Assembly (NCBI GenBank): GCA_903897145.1
Contig: CAIUAN010000057.1
Location: 62,001-126,000, forward strand
Reading direction: 5' to 3'
DNA length: 64,000 nt
Source: an uncultured Bacteroidia bacterium
Lineage (GTDB): Bacteria; Bacteroidota; Bacteroidia; Bacteroidales; Prolixibacteraceae
A model generated the notes under the pieces. It made no database searches. It worked only from the letters and a program-made list of their open reading frames with translations, and was not told the origin of the DNA. Position numbers and translations under genes: made by a program. Shown piece after piece: positions 35,546 through 44,687 of the stretch; the first letter of the stretch is position 1, and each line of letters opens with the position of its first letter.

Positions 35546-37774
35546 ATGCTTTCAATCCTTCGTCTAATTATCCTAAGCTGCATCCTGATGGAATCGGTCT
35601 GTGTATATGGGATAGAGAAGGCGGACTCACCTAAAACAAAAGCGGGACACACATTAAAAAAATCAGATTCGGCATCTCTTGGAACGATTAATCAAAATTA
35701 TCAAATCCACGCCAAGAAGCTTTCAGGCTCTATCAAATTAGATGGAGTCATTGATGAGGCGGATTGGAAAAAGGCAGAGTTAGCCAATAATTTTTATCAG
35801 GTTCTCCCCTATGATACAAGCCATAGTATTGCAAAGTCAGAAGTCAGAATGGCTTATGATGACAAAGCATTTTATCTAGCCGTTGTGTTTCATGATACCG
35901 TTCCTGGAAACAGACCAGTTGAGTCTTTACGCAAAGATTTCATTTTTGCGAATAACGATAATTTTTTAGTTTTTATTGACCCATTTAATGACCAGATGAC
36001 AGGATATTCTTTTGGCGTTAATGCCGCAGGAGCGCCATGGGATGGAGCGATGGGTGGCGGGGCCGTAAACCTGATCTGGGATTGTAAATGGGAATCCAAA
36101 ACGAAAAGCTATCCCGATAAATGGATTGCTGAGATGCGAATTCCATTCAAGTCTATTCGCTATAAAGAAAATGTAGATCATTGGAACATCCAATTCTCAC
36201 GACAAGATCTTAAGTTAAATGAGAAATCGGCTTGGGCTCCTGTGCCACGGCAGTTCCCAACAGCCTCGCTTGCTTATGCTGGACAAGTAAAATGGGATTC
36301 TCCACCCCCTAAATCTGGACTCAAATTAGCATTAATCCCTTATTTAGCAGGAAATACATCTCATGATTTTGAAAATAATCAACCGAGTCATTTATCTAAA
36401 AATTTCGGATTAGATGCCAAACTGGGATTATCCTCAGCCCTTAATCTCGACTTGACTTACAACCCTGATTTCTCGCAAGCAGAGGTGGATGACCAGGTAA
36501 CCAACTTAGCCCGCTTCGAACTTTATTTCCCAGAGAAGAGACAGTTTTTCCTCGAAAATAGTGACCTATTTAGTAGCTATGGGAATACAACTATTAACCC
36601 ATTCTTCTCCCGTCGCATAGGTCTTGATGCCCCTGTGAATGCTGGGGCAAGGCTTAGTGGGAAAATGGGCAAAGACTGGCGCATCGGTCTTATGGACATG
36701 CAGACTGGGCATGAAGGCGATTACCTGGCTCGGAACTTCTTTGTAAGCACTTTGCAAAAGAAAGTATTTAGTCGCTCCACCATCGGCGCCATTTTTGTGA
36801 ATAAAGAGCAGATGAATATCCCAGCGGATTGGCAAGGTAAAGAGTACAATAGAGTCGCTGGATTAGAATACAATATTGCAGGTCGAAACAATTTTCTAAC
36901 GGGTAAAATCTTTGCTCAGAAATCCTTCTCCCCCAATAGTCTAACAAACAAAGAAATCGCACAAGGTGTTAATCTAGTCTACTCGCGCAAGACCTATTTA
37001 CTTGAATTTTCTCAACTTTATGTCGGAAAGGATTTCAATGCCGAGACCGGATACGTGCCACGTCGAGATTTTATTTCGCTAGATCCGCGTGCGACCCTTC
37101 GGCATTATACCGTAAATGGTCCTTTAATCTATCATGGCGTTACCGCCGAGGTGAGCCCCATTTATCGACCTTCAGACAAATTATTAACCGACATCTCCAC
37201 TGGATTTAACTACTTCTTTGTGTTTAAGAGTCGTGAGAGAATTGAATTCAAAGCATACAATAGAAACGTCATGCTGTTGAAGGACTTTGATCCAACTAAT
37301 AAGGCAGCACATTTTCTCAATTCGGGTACTCGTTATGAATGGAACGAGTTCTCCACCTTATACAATTCAGATAATCGGAAGAATTTAAAATACGATTTCC
37401 AGGGTGGTTATGGCGGCTATTTCAACGGCTCACGCTGGTTTGCTGTCGGATCTTTCAACTACCGGTTTCAGCCTTATGGATATATCTCACTGGTATATAG
37501 CTATAACGATCTTCAGCTGCCTACGCCCTGGCAACGGACAAAATTTTGGTTGATCGGCCCCAAAGTAGATCTCACCTTTACAACAAAACTTTTCTTTACA
37601 ACCTATGTTCAATACAACCAGCAAGCGGATAACTTAAATATCAATGCCCGATTACAATGGCGTTATAAACCAGTCTCAGACCTTTATCTGGTGTATTCCG
37701 ATAATTATTTCCCAGGAATCATGACTGTTAAAAACAGGGCATTAGTTCTAAAGCTCTCCTATTGGTTTAATTGA
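35546..37774 (+). CDS. DUF5916 outer-membrane protein with N-terminal CBM9-like domain
   Basis: This 742-residue protein has a signal peptide, an N-terminal CBM9-like sandwich at about residues 50-250 (SIKLDGVIDEADWKKAE, VRMAYDDKAFYLAVVF, WIAEMRIPFKSIRY), and a long C-terminal region of alternating strands ending in an aromatic-terminated strand, as in outer-membrane barrels. Proteins of this DUF5916 type are common in Bacteroidota; their function is unknown. It follows the GH78-like gene by 52 bases. It might take part in surface glycan handling, but members also occur away from sugar loci. Confidence 0.82.
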   Translation: MLSILRLIILSCILMESVCVYGIEKADSPKTKAGHTLKKSDSASLGTINQNYQIHAKKLSGSIKLDGVIDEADWKKAELANNFYQVLPYDTSHSIAKSEVRMAYDDKAFYLAVVFHDTVPGNRPVESLRKDFIFANNDNFLVFIDPFNDQMTGYSFGVNAAGAPWDGAMGGGAVNLIWDCKWESKTKSYPDKWIAEMRIPFKSIRYKENVDHWNIQFSRQDLKLNEKSAWAPVPRQFPTASLAYAGQVKWDSPPPKSGLKLALIPYLAGNTSHDFENNQPSHLSKNFGLDAKLGLSSALNLDLTYNPDFSQAEVDDQVTNLARFELYFPEKRQFFLENSDLFSSYGNTTINPFFSRRIGLDAPVNAGARLSGKMGKDWRIGLMDMQTGHEGDYLARNFFVSTLQKKVFSRSTIGAIFVNKEQMNIPADWQGKEYNRVAGLEYNIAGRNNFLTGKIFAQKSFSPNSLTNKEIAQGVNLVYSRKTYLLEFSQLYVGKDFNAETGYVPRRDFISLDPRATLRHYTVNGPLIYHGVTAEVSPIYRPSDKLLTDISTGFNYFFVFKSRERIEFKAYNRNVMLLKDFDPTNKAAHFLNSGTRYEWNEFSTLYNSDNRKNLKYDFQGGYGGYFNGSRWFAVGSFNYRFQPYGYISLVYSYNDLQLPTPWQRTKFWLIGPKVDLTFTTKLFFTTYVQYNQQADNLNINARLQWRYKPVSDLYLVYSDNYFPGIMTVKNRALVLKLSYWFN

Positions 37775-37831
37775 TAGGAGAATTTAACATGACTTAATAT
37801 TTCGAAAAGCTAGATTAACCACATTTTGTCT

Positions 37832-37839
37832 TAATTTTG
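37832..37839 (+). promoter_or_regulatory. Candidate -7 element for the dCMP deaminase gene
   Basis: TAATTTTG matches TAnnTTTG, 22 bases before the ATG at 37862. Confidence 0.5.
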
Positions 37840-37861
37840 AAAGACTAATATTGAAATTTCC

Positions 37862-38299
37862 ATGGGATCTCCAACAGCTGAAAAACAGTTAAATTTAGAC
37901 GAACGTTACCTAAGAATGGCTACCGTATGGGCTGAAAACTCCTACTGCATTCGCAGACAAGTTGGCGCCCTATTGGTAAAAGACAAGATGATTATTTCGG
38001 ATGGTTACAACGGAACTCCATCTGGATTTGAAAATATTTGCGAAGATGAGAACAATAAAACCAAACCATATGTTCTACATGCAGAAGCAAATGCTATATC
38101 GAAGATTGCAAAATCAAACAATAGCAGTAATGGCGCTACTTTATATGTCACTTCATCGCCTTGCCTTGAATGTGCCAAACTAATTATTCAGGCAGGTATC
38201 TCGCGCGTGGTATTTTCAGAACCATATCACTTAAATGATGGCGTAGAGCTGCTGGAAAGAGCAAAAATTTCGGTCACCCAAGTTGAGCTTTCGCGCTAA
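37862..38299 (+). CDS. dCMP deaminase family protein
   Basis: The 145-residue cytidine-deaminase-fold enzyme has the zinc and catalytic residues His73-Ala-Glu75 and Cys101-x-x-Cys104, and a GYNGTPSG segment typical of dCMP deaminases (ComEB type). It would deaminate dCMP to dUMP, feeding thymidylate synthesis in the cytoplasm. The length is normal. The S41 protease gene follows 57 bases later; this pairing is frequent in Bacteroidota, though the functions are unrelated. Confidence 0.9.
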   Translation: MGSPTAEKQLNLDERYLRMATVWAENSYCIRRQVGALLVKDKMIISDGYNGTPSGFENICEDENNKTKPYVLHAEANAISKIAKSNNSSNGATLYVTSSPCLECAKLIIQAGISRVVFSEPYHLNDGVELLERAKISVTQVELSR

Positions 38300-38356
38300 G
38301 CATAACCCAGGATTCAATCTAGGATTTTAATAGAATTAGACTATCAGAAAAATAAA

Positions 38357-39985
38357 ATGGACAAAAGAACACGTAGAATTATAATTTGGGCCCCAATAGT
38401 ATTGGTTTTCACCATTTCAATAGGCATTTATCTAGGGATAAAATTACAAAGCCAACGGCAGTCAGTAACGAGAAATTTCTTGTTAAACAATGCCAATAAG
38501 ATTGGATTAATCCTCAACCTGGTTGAAAAGAATTATGTCGACACTGTAGATTCAAAGCGAATTATTGAAAATGGAATACCTGAAATACTAAAGCAACTAG
38601 ATCCGCACACAGTTTATATTCCAGCTAAAGACATGGTTGAAGTGACTGAAGAGATGGCAGGAAACTTCAGTGGTATTGGGGTACAGTTCTCTATTCAGAA
38701 TGACACGATCATGGTGATTGATGTTATTTCTGGTGGCCCATCACAAAAACTTGGAATCCGAGCTGGTGATCGAATTGTGCGTGTTAATGACTCGATCATG
38801 GCTGGAGTAAAAGTTACAAATGATAAAGTTCTTAAGAAATTGCGTGGCGTTAAAGGGACCAAAGTTAAAGTTGGAATTGCTCGAAAAGGGTTCGCTGAAC
38901 TAATAGCTTTTGATATCATAAGAGGCGAAATACCATTAAACAGTGTTGATGTAAGCTATATGATCAACGCGCATACTGGCTTCATAAAGGTAGGTCGATT
39001 TGCGGAAAAGACCTACGAAGAGTTTATGAATGGGATTGACAAACTAGATAAAGCTGGGGCCGACCAGTTAATTATTGATTTAAGAGGGAACCCAGGAGGT
39101 TATCTTGGTGCCGTAATTTCGATGGTTAATGAGTTTCTAGATTTGGGTGAGCTGGTGGTTTACACCGAAGGGAGAACACAGCCCAAGAGAACTTTCAATG
39201 CAGAGAAAAAAGGGGCTTTCTTTGGAAAGAAAGTCATTGTTTTAGTGGATGAATATTCGGCTTCGGCGAGCGAAATTTTCGCGGGAGCTATTCAAGATAA
39301 CGATCGAGGTACCATCATTGGTCGCCGTACATTCGGGAAAGGACTCGTGCAAGAACAGGTTCCATTTTACGATGGATCAGCAATTCGCTTAACCGTAGCA
39401 CGCTACTACACCCCATCGGGACGTTGTATTCAGAAGTCCTATAAAAATGGAGTTGAGGAGTATAATGGAGATATCAAACGTCGATATACCCATGGTGAAT
39501 TAGAACAAAAAGACAGTATTCACTATGCTGATACGAAGAAGTACTATACTCGTAAAAACAGAGTAGTCTATGGTGGTGGTGGTATCATGCCTGATATATT
39601 CATCGCTGCTGACACCTCAGGGATGTCACCATACTATTCTAAAATCGTGATGAAAGGATTGATCTATCAATATGCATTTGAGTTTTCGGATAACCACAGA
39701 GCAGAACTTGGTCAACTTAAGACAGGTAAGGATTTTGAGAAGTATTTAACAGAGAGACACATCTTATCGCTGTTTGCTGAATTCGCAGCTAAGAAAGGAA
39801 TTATTGCAGATTCAAAATCCTTATCACTCTCAGGAAAAATTATCGAGACACAATTAATGGCCTATATTGCACGGAATTTAATTGGCGAGGTTGGATTTTT
39901 TGATGTGATCAGTAACATAGACAACACTTTACTAGAAGCGATAAAAGCTTTAGAAACAAAAAATAAGCTGGTTCAATCGAACTAA
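38357..39985 (+). CDS. S41 family C-terminal processing protease (CtpA-like)
   Basis: The 542-residue protein has an N-terminal membrane anchor or signal (residues 10-29), a helical segment, a PDZ domain at about 95-180 (GIGVQFSIQND, GIRAGDRIVRVND) and the S41 protease core. The core has the substrate-binding DLRGNPGGYLG, the serine motif YSASASE (Ser301-Ser305) and the general-base Lys328 in FGKGLVQ. Such proteases trim or degrade periplasmic proteins from their C-termini. Its C-terminal ~100-residue extension is usual in Bacteroidota members. Confidence 0.93.
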   Translation: MDKRTRRIIIWAPIVLVFTISIGIYLGIKLQSQRQSVTRNFLLNNANKIGLILNLVEKNYVDTVDSKRIIENGIPEILKQLDPHTVYIPAKDMVEVTEEMAGNFSGIGVQFSIQNDTIMVIDVISGGPSQKLGIRAGDRIVRVNDSIMAGVKVTNDKVLKKLRGVKGTKVKVGIARKGFAELIAFDIIRGEIPLNSVDVSYMINAHTGFIKVGRFAEKTYEEFMNGIDKLDKAGADQLIIDLRGNPGGYLGAVISMVNEFLDLGELVVYTEGRTQPKRTFNAEKKGAFFGKKVIVLVDEYSASASEIFAGAIQDNDRGTIIGRRTFGKGLVQEQVPFYDGSAIRLTVARYYTPSGRCIQKSYKNGVEEYNGDIKRRYTHGELEQKDSIHYADTKKYYTRKNRVVYGGGGIMPDIFIAADTSGMSPYYSKIVMKGLIYQYAFEFSDNHRAELGQLKTGKDFEKYLTERHILSLFAEFAAKKGIIADSKSLSLSGKIIETQLMAYIARNLIGEVGFFDVISNIDNTLLEAIKALETKNKLVQSN

Positions 39986-40110
39986 AAAGCGATACGTAAC
40001 CAAAGATTTTTTACTAAAATAAAGTCAAAAAGATAGATCTTCGGTGGGCAGTTCAAGACGAGTTAAGAGCTCAGAATTAGGACATAGCACAAGTGTTCCG
40101 AATATTTTCG

Positions 40111-40118
40111 TACATTTG
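40111..40118 (+). promoter_or_regulatory. Candidate -7 element for the cold-shock-domain gene
   Basis: TACATTTG matches TAnnTTTG, 43 bases before the ATG at 40162. Confidence 0.5.
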
Positions 40119-40161
40119 CAAAACCAAGATCAATTAAATTCCCGTTAAATAACCAATTTCA

Positions 40162-40608
40162 ATGGCAAAATCGCAAGATACTTTCAACAAAAAGGAAAAA
40201 GAAAAAAAACGTTTAAAGAAACGCCAAGAGAAAAGTCTAAAAAAGGAAGATCGTAAGACCAACTCAACAGGTAGTGATTTTGAAAGTATGCTTGCCTATG
40301 TCGATGAGAACGGAAATCTAACTGACACCCCACCGGATCCATCAAAGAAACGAAAAGTCAACGCCAGCACCATCGAGATAAGTGTTCCGCGTCGCGAAGA
40401 GGAAGAAGAGATCGCTGTCAGAATTGGACGAATCGACTTCTTTAATGATTCAAAAGGTTACGGTTTTATCAAGGAACATGAGACAAACGAGAAATATTTC
40501 GTCCATATAAATGGCTTACTTGACGATGTCAAAGAGGGCGACGTAGTTAATTTCGAACTTGAAAGAGGTCTTAAAGGTCTTAATGCTATTCGGGTTAAAA
40601 AAGTATAA
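40162..40608 (+). CDS. Cold-shock-domain RNA-binding protein with charged N-terminal extension
   Basis: The 148-residue protein joins a Lys-rich N-terminal tail (residues 1-35), an acidic linker and a C-terminal cold-shock domain from about residue 88. RNP-like motifs are KGYGFIKE and KYFVHINGL. The domain binds single-stranded RNA or DNA, and the basic tail should add affinity. This architecture is recurrent in Bacteroidota. Its stop codon is only two bases from the stop of the convergent GNAT gene, with no terminator between. Confidence 0.88.
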   Translation: MAKSQDTFNKKEKEKKRLKKRQEKSLKKEDRKTNSTGSDFESMLAYVDENGNLTDTPPDPSKKRKVNASTIEISVPRREEEEEIAVRIGRIDFFNDSKGYGFIKEHETNEKYFVHINGLLDDVKEGDVVNFELERGLKGLNAIRVKKV

Positions 40609-40610
40609 CC

Positions 40611-41783
40611 TTAGTCATTGAGATTTTTCTGGAAGATCCTAAATCGTTTATAGACCTGACCACCCATCCGCTCCATCTCTGCACGAACCTTGGTATTAGT
40701 CTCTAATTCAAGGTGAGAATCCATAAATCTTTTCCCTTCGGCATAAGCCGAGGCCAAAACTCGAGCACCCATCATCACATCAAGACCCTTTCCTCTATAG
40801 GCAGGATGAATTCCAGCAAGAAGCAAGTTTAACTGTTTTGTTTTCCGAGCTGCCGCGAAGATCTTAAAAATCCCAAATGGAAACAATTTCCCTTTCGCCG
40901 CCTGTATCCCATCCCCAATATGTGACATTCCAATGATAAACGCGACAACCTCTTGCTGCTCATTGACAATTAACTTGATAAACCTTGGATTAATCAAAAA
41001 CAGATAACGGTTGGCAAAATCATCCATCTCCTTTTGGGAAAACGGGGTAAACCCATAGATATCGACAAACGTGACATTTAAAAGTTCTAAAACGTCGTAG
41101 ATATAAGGCTTAACTTTTTTACGCGAGGTAAACTCTAGTACTTTTAAATTTGGATTATTGCGGATAGCACGCTCTTCCACCTTCTGATGAAACTCAGGCA
41201 TAACCTCTGGAATATCGACTAAATATACCACAAGGTCTATCTCCTTAGTAAACGCATTTTTCTCCAATTGCTCCACTTGATAGGGGAAGTTGCAATTCGA
41301 AGAGATCACGACAGGCTGATCATAACCTTCAATAAGAAACCCTTGCGGATCTTTATCAGAAAAAGCTAACGGACCGATCATCCGCTCCATCCCTTTTGAT
41401 CGTCCCCAATTAGCGATGGCATCTATTAAAGCCTTCGCTACTTGATCGTCGTTCCAAGTTTCAAAAAAAGCGAAACGGATATTTTTCTCATTGTGCTTCT
41501 CATTGTATTTTAAATGGATGATTCCCATGATACGACCCACAACTTTTTTGTCCTGATAGGCCATTAAAAGAACCGTTTCGCAAGACTGGAATGACTTATT
41601 TAACTTCGGACTGAAGAATTCCCAATCGTCCATATAAATGGGAGGTACCCAGTTCGCATGATCTTTATGTATCGCAGCAGGCAGATGAATAAATTGCCTA
41701 AGATCACCCTTTGAGCTGACCTCATGAATGAGAATATCTTTGCCATCAGCACTATTTACAACGAAATCTTCTATCTGAGCCAT
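40611..41783 (-). CDS. GNAT-fold N-acetyltransferase-like protein
   Basis: The 390-residue cytoplasmic protein shows GNAT-like features: an N-terminal domain with MAYQDKKVVGRIMGIIH and a C-terminal domain with the acetyl-CoA-loop-like segment GIHPAYRGKGLDVMMGARV. Family proteins of this length are common in Bacteroidota and are not characterised; the acyl acceptor is unknown. A candidate -7 variant (TAGTTTG on the minus strand, 41816-41822) lies 33 bases upstream of the ATG. Confidence 0.7.
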   Translation of the reverse strand: MAQIEDFVVNSADGKDILIHEVSSKGDLRQFIHLPAAIHKDHANWVPPIYMDDWEFFSPKLNKSFQSCETVLLMAYQDKKVVGRIMGIIHLKYNEKHNEKNIRFAFFETWNDDQVAKALIDAIANWGRSKGMERMIGPLAFSDKDPQGFLIEGYDQPVVISSNCNFPYQVEQLEKNAFTKEIDLVVYLVDIPEVMPEFHQKVEERAIRNNPNLKVLEFTSRKKVKPYIYDVLELLNVTFVDIYGFTPFSQKEMDDFANRYLFLINPRFIKLIVNEQQEVVAFIIGMSHIGDGIQAAKGKLFPFGIFKIFAAARKTKQLNLLLAGIHPAYRGKGLDVMMGARVLASAYAEGKRFMDSHLELETNTKVRAEMERMGGQVYKRFRIFQKNLND

Positions 41784-41933
41784 ACCCTACTATTTTACGT
41801 TTATGCAAACTATCGTGCAAGATATTCGATTTTAGTACAACAAGCAAATTCTCCCACAAGATAAGGCTAACGCTTTAACTATTTGAGAACTCAAAAAAAA
41901 TCGAACACACATAGCGGATAAAGAATAACTTGT

Positions 41934-41941
41934 TACTTTTG
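41934..41941 (+). promoter_or_regulatory. Candidate -7 element for sodB
   Basis: TACTTTTG matches TAnnTTTG. It lies about 130 bases before the ATG, so the leader would be long and would include the FNR-like palindrome at 41972-41989. Confidence 0.45.
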
Positions 41942-41971
41942 TCATAGTCCTTAAAATACAATCGTAATTTT

Positions 41972-41989
41972 ATTTGATGTGTATCAAAT
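41972..41989. promoter_or_regulatory. FNR/Crp-type palindrome upstream of superoxide dismutase
   Basis: ATTTGAT-GTGT-ATCAAAT is a perfect 7-bp inverted repeat with a 4-base centre. Its core TTGATnnnnATCAA (41974-41987) equals the FNR consensus. It lies about 33 bases after the -7 element and 80 bases before the sodB start, so a bound regulator would more likely repress from that promoter. The regulator gene is not in the window. Confidence 0.5.
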
Positions 41990-42069
41990 CAAGAATACAA
42001 TTCACTTATTAAGGAGAACATTATTCAAATTTATTCGTTAAATTAATATACACTTTAAATACTTTTATT

Positions 42070-42669
42070 ATGAGTTTTATCTTACCAACGCTCCAATATG
42101 ATTATAAGGCATTAGAACCTTATATTGATGCGCAGACCATGGAAATCCACCATTCAAAACATCATGCGGCTTACACCAACAATTTAAATGGCGCTCTTGA
42201 GACAAGCGATTTAAAAGGGAAAAGCATTGAAGCAATCATTGAGAATGCATCAAAAGTGGCTCCAGTAATTCGCAACAATGGTGGCGGTTTTTACAATCAT
42301 GGTTTATACTGGGATATCATGACGCCAGGTGGTCCTGAAGGCCCACAAGGGAAACTTCTAGAAGCTATCAATGGTTCTTTTGGCACCTTCGATGCTTTCA
42401 AAGAATCGTTTACAAAAGCTGCAACAACACGCTTTGGCAGTGGTTGGGCTTGGTTAGTACAAAAGGGTGATTCATTAGTTGTGAGTTCAACTCCAAACCA
42501 AGACAATCCATTAATGGACGTAGCTGAAGTTCAAGGATCTCCAATCTTAGGAATCGATGTTTGGGAACATGCATATTACCTAAAATATCAAAACAGAAGA
42601 CCAGAATATATTGAGGCTTTCTTTAAGGTGATCAACTGGAACGAAGTAGCAAAACGCTTTAAGGCATAA
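42070..42669 (+). CDS. sodB: Superoxide dismutase, Fe/Mn type
   Basis: This enzyme converts superoxide to oxygen and hydrogen peroxide in the cytoplasm. The 199-residue protein has the N-terminal helical hairpin with EIHHSKHHAAYTNNLN (metal ligand His27), the second ligand in FYNHGLYW, and the C-terminal DVWEHAYYLKYQNRRPEY with Asp and His ligands. Fe and Mn use cannot be told apart with certainty. It is a single gene followed by a strong terminator. Confidence 0.95.
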   Translation: MSFILPTLQYDYKALEPYIDAQTMEIHHSKHHAAYTNNLNGALETSDLKGKSIEAIIENASKVAPVIRNNGGGFYNHGLYWDIMTPGGPEGPQGKLLEAINGSFGTFDAFKESFTKAATTRFGSGWAWLVQKGDSLVVSSTPNQDNPLMDVAEVQGSPILGIDVWEHAYYLKYQNRRPEYIEAFFKVINWNEVAKRFKA

Positions 42670-42689
42670 AACCTTTGGCCTGCAAGTAG

Positions 42690-42732
42690 TAAGCCTTCAG
42701 CATTCATTTGTAATGCTGAAGGCTTATTTTTT
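42690..42732. terminator. Bidirectional terminator between sodB and the yqeY-like gene
   Basis: A perfect 15-bp stem (42690-42704 with 42712-42726, loop CATTTGT) is followed by a T-run. It ends sodB, and on the other strand the dcw-ftsZ-yqeY operon. Confidence 0.88.
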
Positions 42733-42736
42733 ATCC

Positions 42737-43186
42737 TTAAGCCAGTAAAGCTTTTACTTTTTCAGAAATCAGACGACCATCAATTTTGCCTGCAAGCTCT
42801 TTAGACGCAAGCCCCATTACCTTACCCATATCTTTGATCAAGGTGGCACCAGAGGCTTGAATAATAGCGGTAATTGCAGCAGTCAATTCAGCATCATCCA
42901 TCTGTTTAGGAAGATAACTATCTAAAATCTTTACCTGTGCCATCTCTGGCTCATAAAGATCCAATCGATTTTGTTGTTTATAGATATCCGCAGAATCGCG
43001 ACCTTGTTTTGCTAACTTTGCAATTGCTTTAATAGCTACATCATCCTCTAGATCATCGGCTCCACTCTTCGCAGTCTTTGCCTCTAGCAAAACTTTTTTA
43101 ATGTTACGTAGCGTCTCGAGTTTTTCTTTGTCGCGGGCCAACATCGCTAATCTGATATCTTCACTGATCTGGTCGAATAAGTTCAT
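42737..43186 (-). CDS. GatB/YqeY domain protein
   Basis: The 149-residue protein is the stand-alone YqeY domain, homologous to the C-terminal tRNA-binding tail of GatB: KLETLRNIKKVLLEAK, a middle QGRDSADIYKQQNR segment and a final ASKELAGKIDGRLISEKVKALL. The role of free YqeY proteins is unclear; a link to tRNA is assumed from GatB. It is the last gene of the dcw operon, 76 bases after the second ftsZ and just before the terminator. Confidence 0.9.
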   Translation of the reverse strand: MNLFDQISEDIRLAMLARDKEKLETLRNIKKVLLEAKTAKSGADDLEDDVAIKAIAKLAKQGRDSADIYKQQNRLDLYEPEMAQVKILDSYLPKQMDDAELTAAITAIIQASGATLIKDMGKVMGLASKELAGKIDGRLISEKVKALLA

Positions 43187-43262
43187 CTTTATGTTTTTAG
43201 TGTTGTTGAAATAAAAGCTAATTCACGATTCGTAATTCTATGTTAGGTTCATCGCAAATTTC

Positions 43263-44654
43263 TCAATCTGCCTTATCATGCAGGAAAGCGTTATTTTTAC
43301 GCAACTTAGGACCTTCATCGGGATTGTCAGATAACGAATATCTAGAAATCTCTTGAGAAGGACCTTTTGCTTTTCTTCGCTCGTAAGCTGGTATTTTAGT
43401 TAGCTCATCGATATAATCATCCGGTTTATTATAAAAATCAACATGCATCACGCGTTTAGCCTCTTCTGAAGTGCCATCACCAAATGGATCGATTCGGATT
43501 GGAGGATAGAGTTGTTTTATGATATCATCCTTTTTGTCGACTGCGGACTCCGTAAAGACCGGATATTTAGGAGCAGTGACGGCATCGTATTCGAAGAAGT
43601 CATCAGGAAAAGATGTTTGATCGTCGAGGAGTGGAATTTTCTCACGCAAAGGCTGCGTGCCCCCATTGAGTTCAACAATTGAGCTAGTCTTAAATCCTGT
43701 AGCAATAACAGTTACGCAAATTGAGTCGCCTAAATCTAGATCCACAGCAACGCCATAAATTAGATCTGCATTATTCCCGGCTTGATTTTGGACATATTCA
43801 TTAACGAGGTTCATCTCATCCATGGTAACTTCTTGCGATTCACCAGAGGTGATATTTACCAAGATATTTTTTGCACCTCGGATATCATTATTATTCAGAA
43901 GTGGGGAGTTAAGCGCCCCTTCAACAGCTTTCCAAGCTCGGCTCTCGCCATTGGCTTTATACGAACCCATGATCGCCACACCTGAATTTTGCATCACGGT
44001 ACGGACATCTTCAAAATCGACATTGATAAATCCTGGACAGGTAATGATCTCTGCAATACCTTTTGCTGCAATTGCTAAAATATCATCTGCCTTTTCAAAC
44101 GCTTTTGAGATTGGAAAATCACCATAGATTTCCCGTATTCGTTCGTTATTTATGATTAATAATGAGTCAACATGGTCTTCTAATTCCCGAATCCCTTCAA
44201 TCGCTTGTTGAATACGTAATCGACCTTCATTACGGAAAGGAATTGACACAATGCCAATGGTGAGTATCTTGCGATCACGAGCCGCTTGAGCAATAATTGG
44301 AGCAGCCCCTGTGCCCGTTCCACCACCCATTCCAGCGGTAATAAAGACCATCTTTGTATTTCCATCGAGTAATTTATCAATATCGACTAAGTTCTCAATT
44401 GCCGATTCACGTCCCACATCAGGTTTGTTCCCTGCACCTCGTCCTTCTGTTAATGCAGAACCAAGCTGAACCTTATAAGGCACTGGACTATTCACCAATG
44501 CTTGCGCATCGGTATTACACACCGCAAAATCAACATCTTTGATCCCTTGTCGGTACATGTGGTTGACTGCATTACCACCGCCACCGCCAACACCGATAAC
44601 TTTAATAATTTTCTCCCCGGTGGTTGGTAAATCAAACTCAATTAAATCACTCAT
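43263..44654 (-). CDS. ftsZ: Cell division GTPase FtsZ, second tandem copy
   Basis: The 463-residue tubulin homologue has GVGGGGGNAVNHM at residues 21-33, the tubulin signature ITAGMGGGTGTGAAP, IPFRNEGRLR, and T7 loop NVDFEDVRTVM with the GTP-hydrolysing Asp. Nothing essential is missing. After the core there is a moderately long acidic linker and a C-terminal end reading NNAFLHDKAD, quite unlike the tail of the upstream copy. The core is clearly paralogous to that copy and 33 bases downstream of it, so both are likely made from one transcript. This copy looks the more canonical of the two in its central segment. Confidence 0.95.
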   Translation of the reverse strand: MSDLIEFDLPTTGEKIIKVIGVGGGGGNAVNHMYRQGIKDVDFAVCNTDAQALVNSPVPYKVQLGSALTEGRGAGNKPDVGRESAIENLVDIDKLLDGNTKMVFITAGMGGGTGTGAAPIIAQAARDRKILTIGIVSIPFRNEGRLRIQQAIEGIRELEDHVDSLLIINNERIREIYGDFPISKAFEKADDILAIAAKGIAEIITCPGFINVDFEDVRTVMQNSGVAIMGSYKANGESRAWKAVEGALNSPLLNNNDIRGAKNILVNITSGESQEVTMDEMNLVNEYVQNQAGNNADLIYGVAVDLDLGDSICVTVIATGFKTSSIVELNGGTQPLREKIPLLDDQTSFPDDFFEYDAVTAPKYPVFTESAVDKKDDIIKQLYPPIRIDPFGDGTSEEAKRVMHVDFYNKPDDYIDELTKIPAYERRKAKGPSQEISRYSLSDNPDEGPKLRKNNAFLHDKAD

Positions 44655-44687
44655 TATATTCTTGTTTTATTGTAAATAGTATGCGTA

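Noticed and set aside
35546-37774. The outer-membrane barrel protein as a SusC-type transporter for the sugar locus
   Set aside because: It has a CBM9-like N-terminus of the DUF5916 type, lacks plug and TonB-box features, is only 742 residues long, and no SusD follows.
43263-44654. Second ftsZ as a pseudogene
   Set aside because: The frame is complete and all GTPase and T7-loop residues are present.
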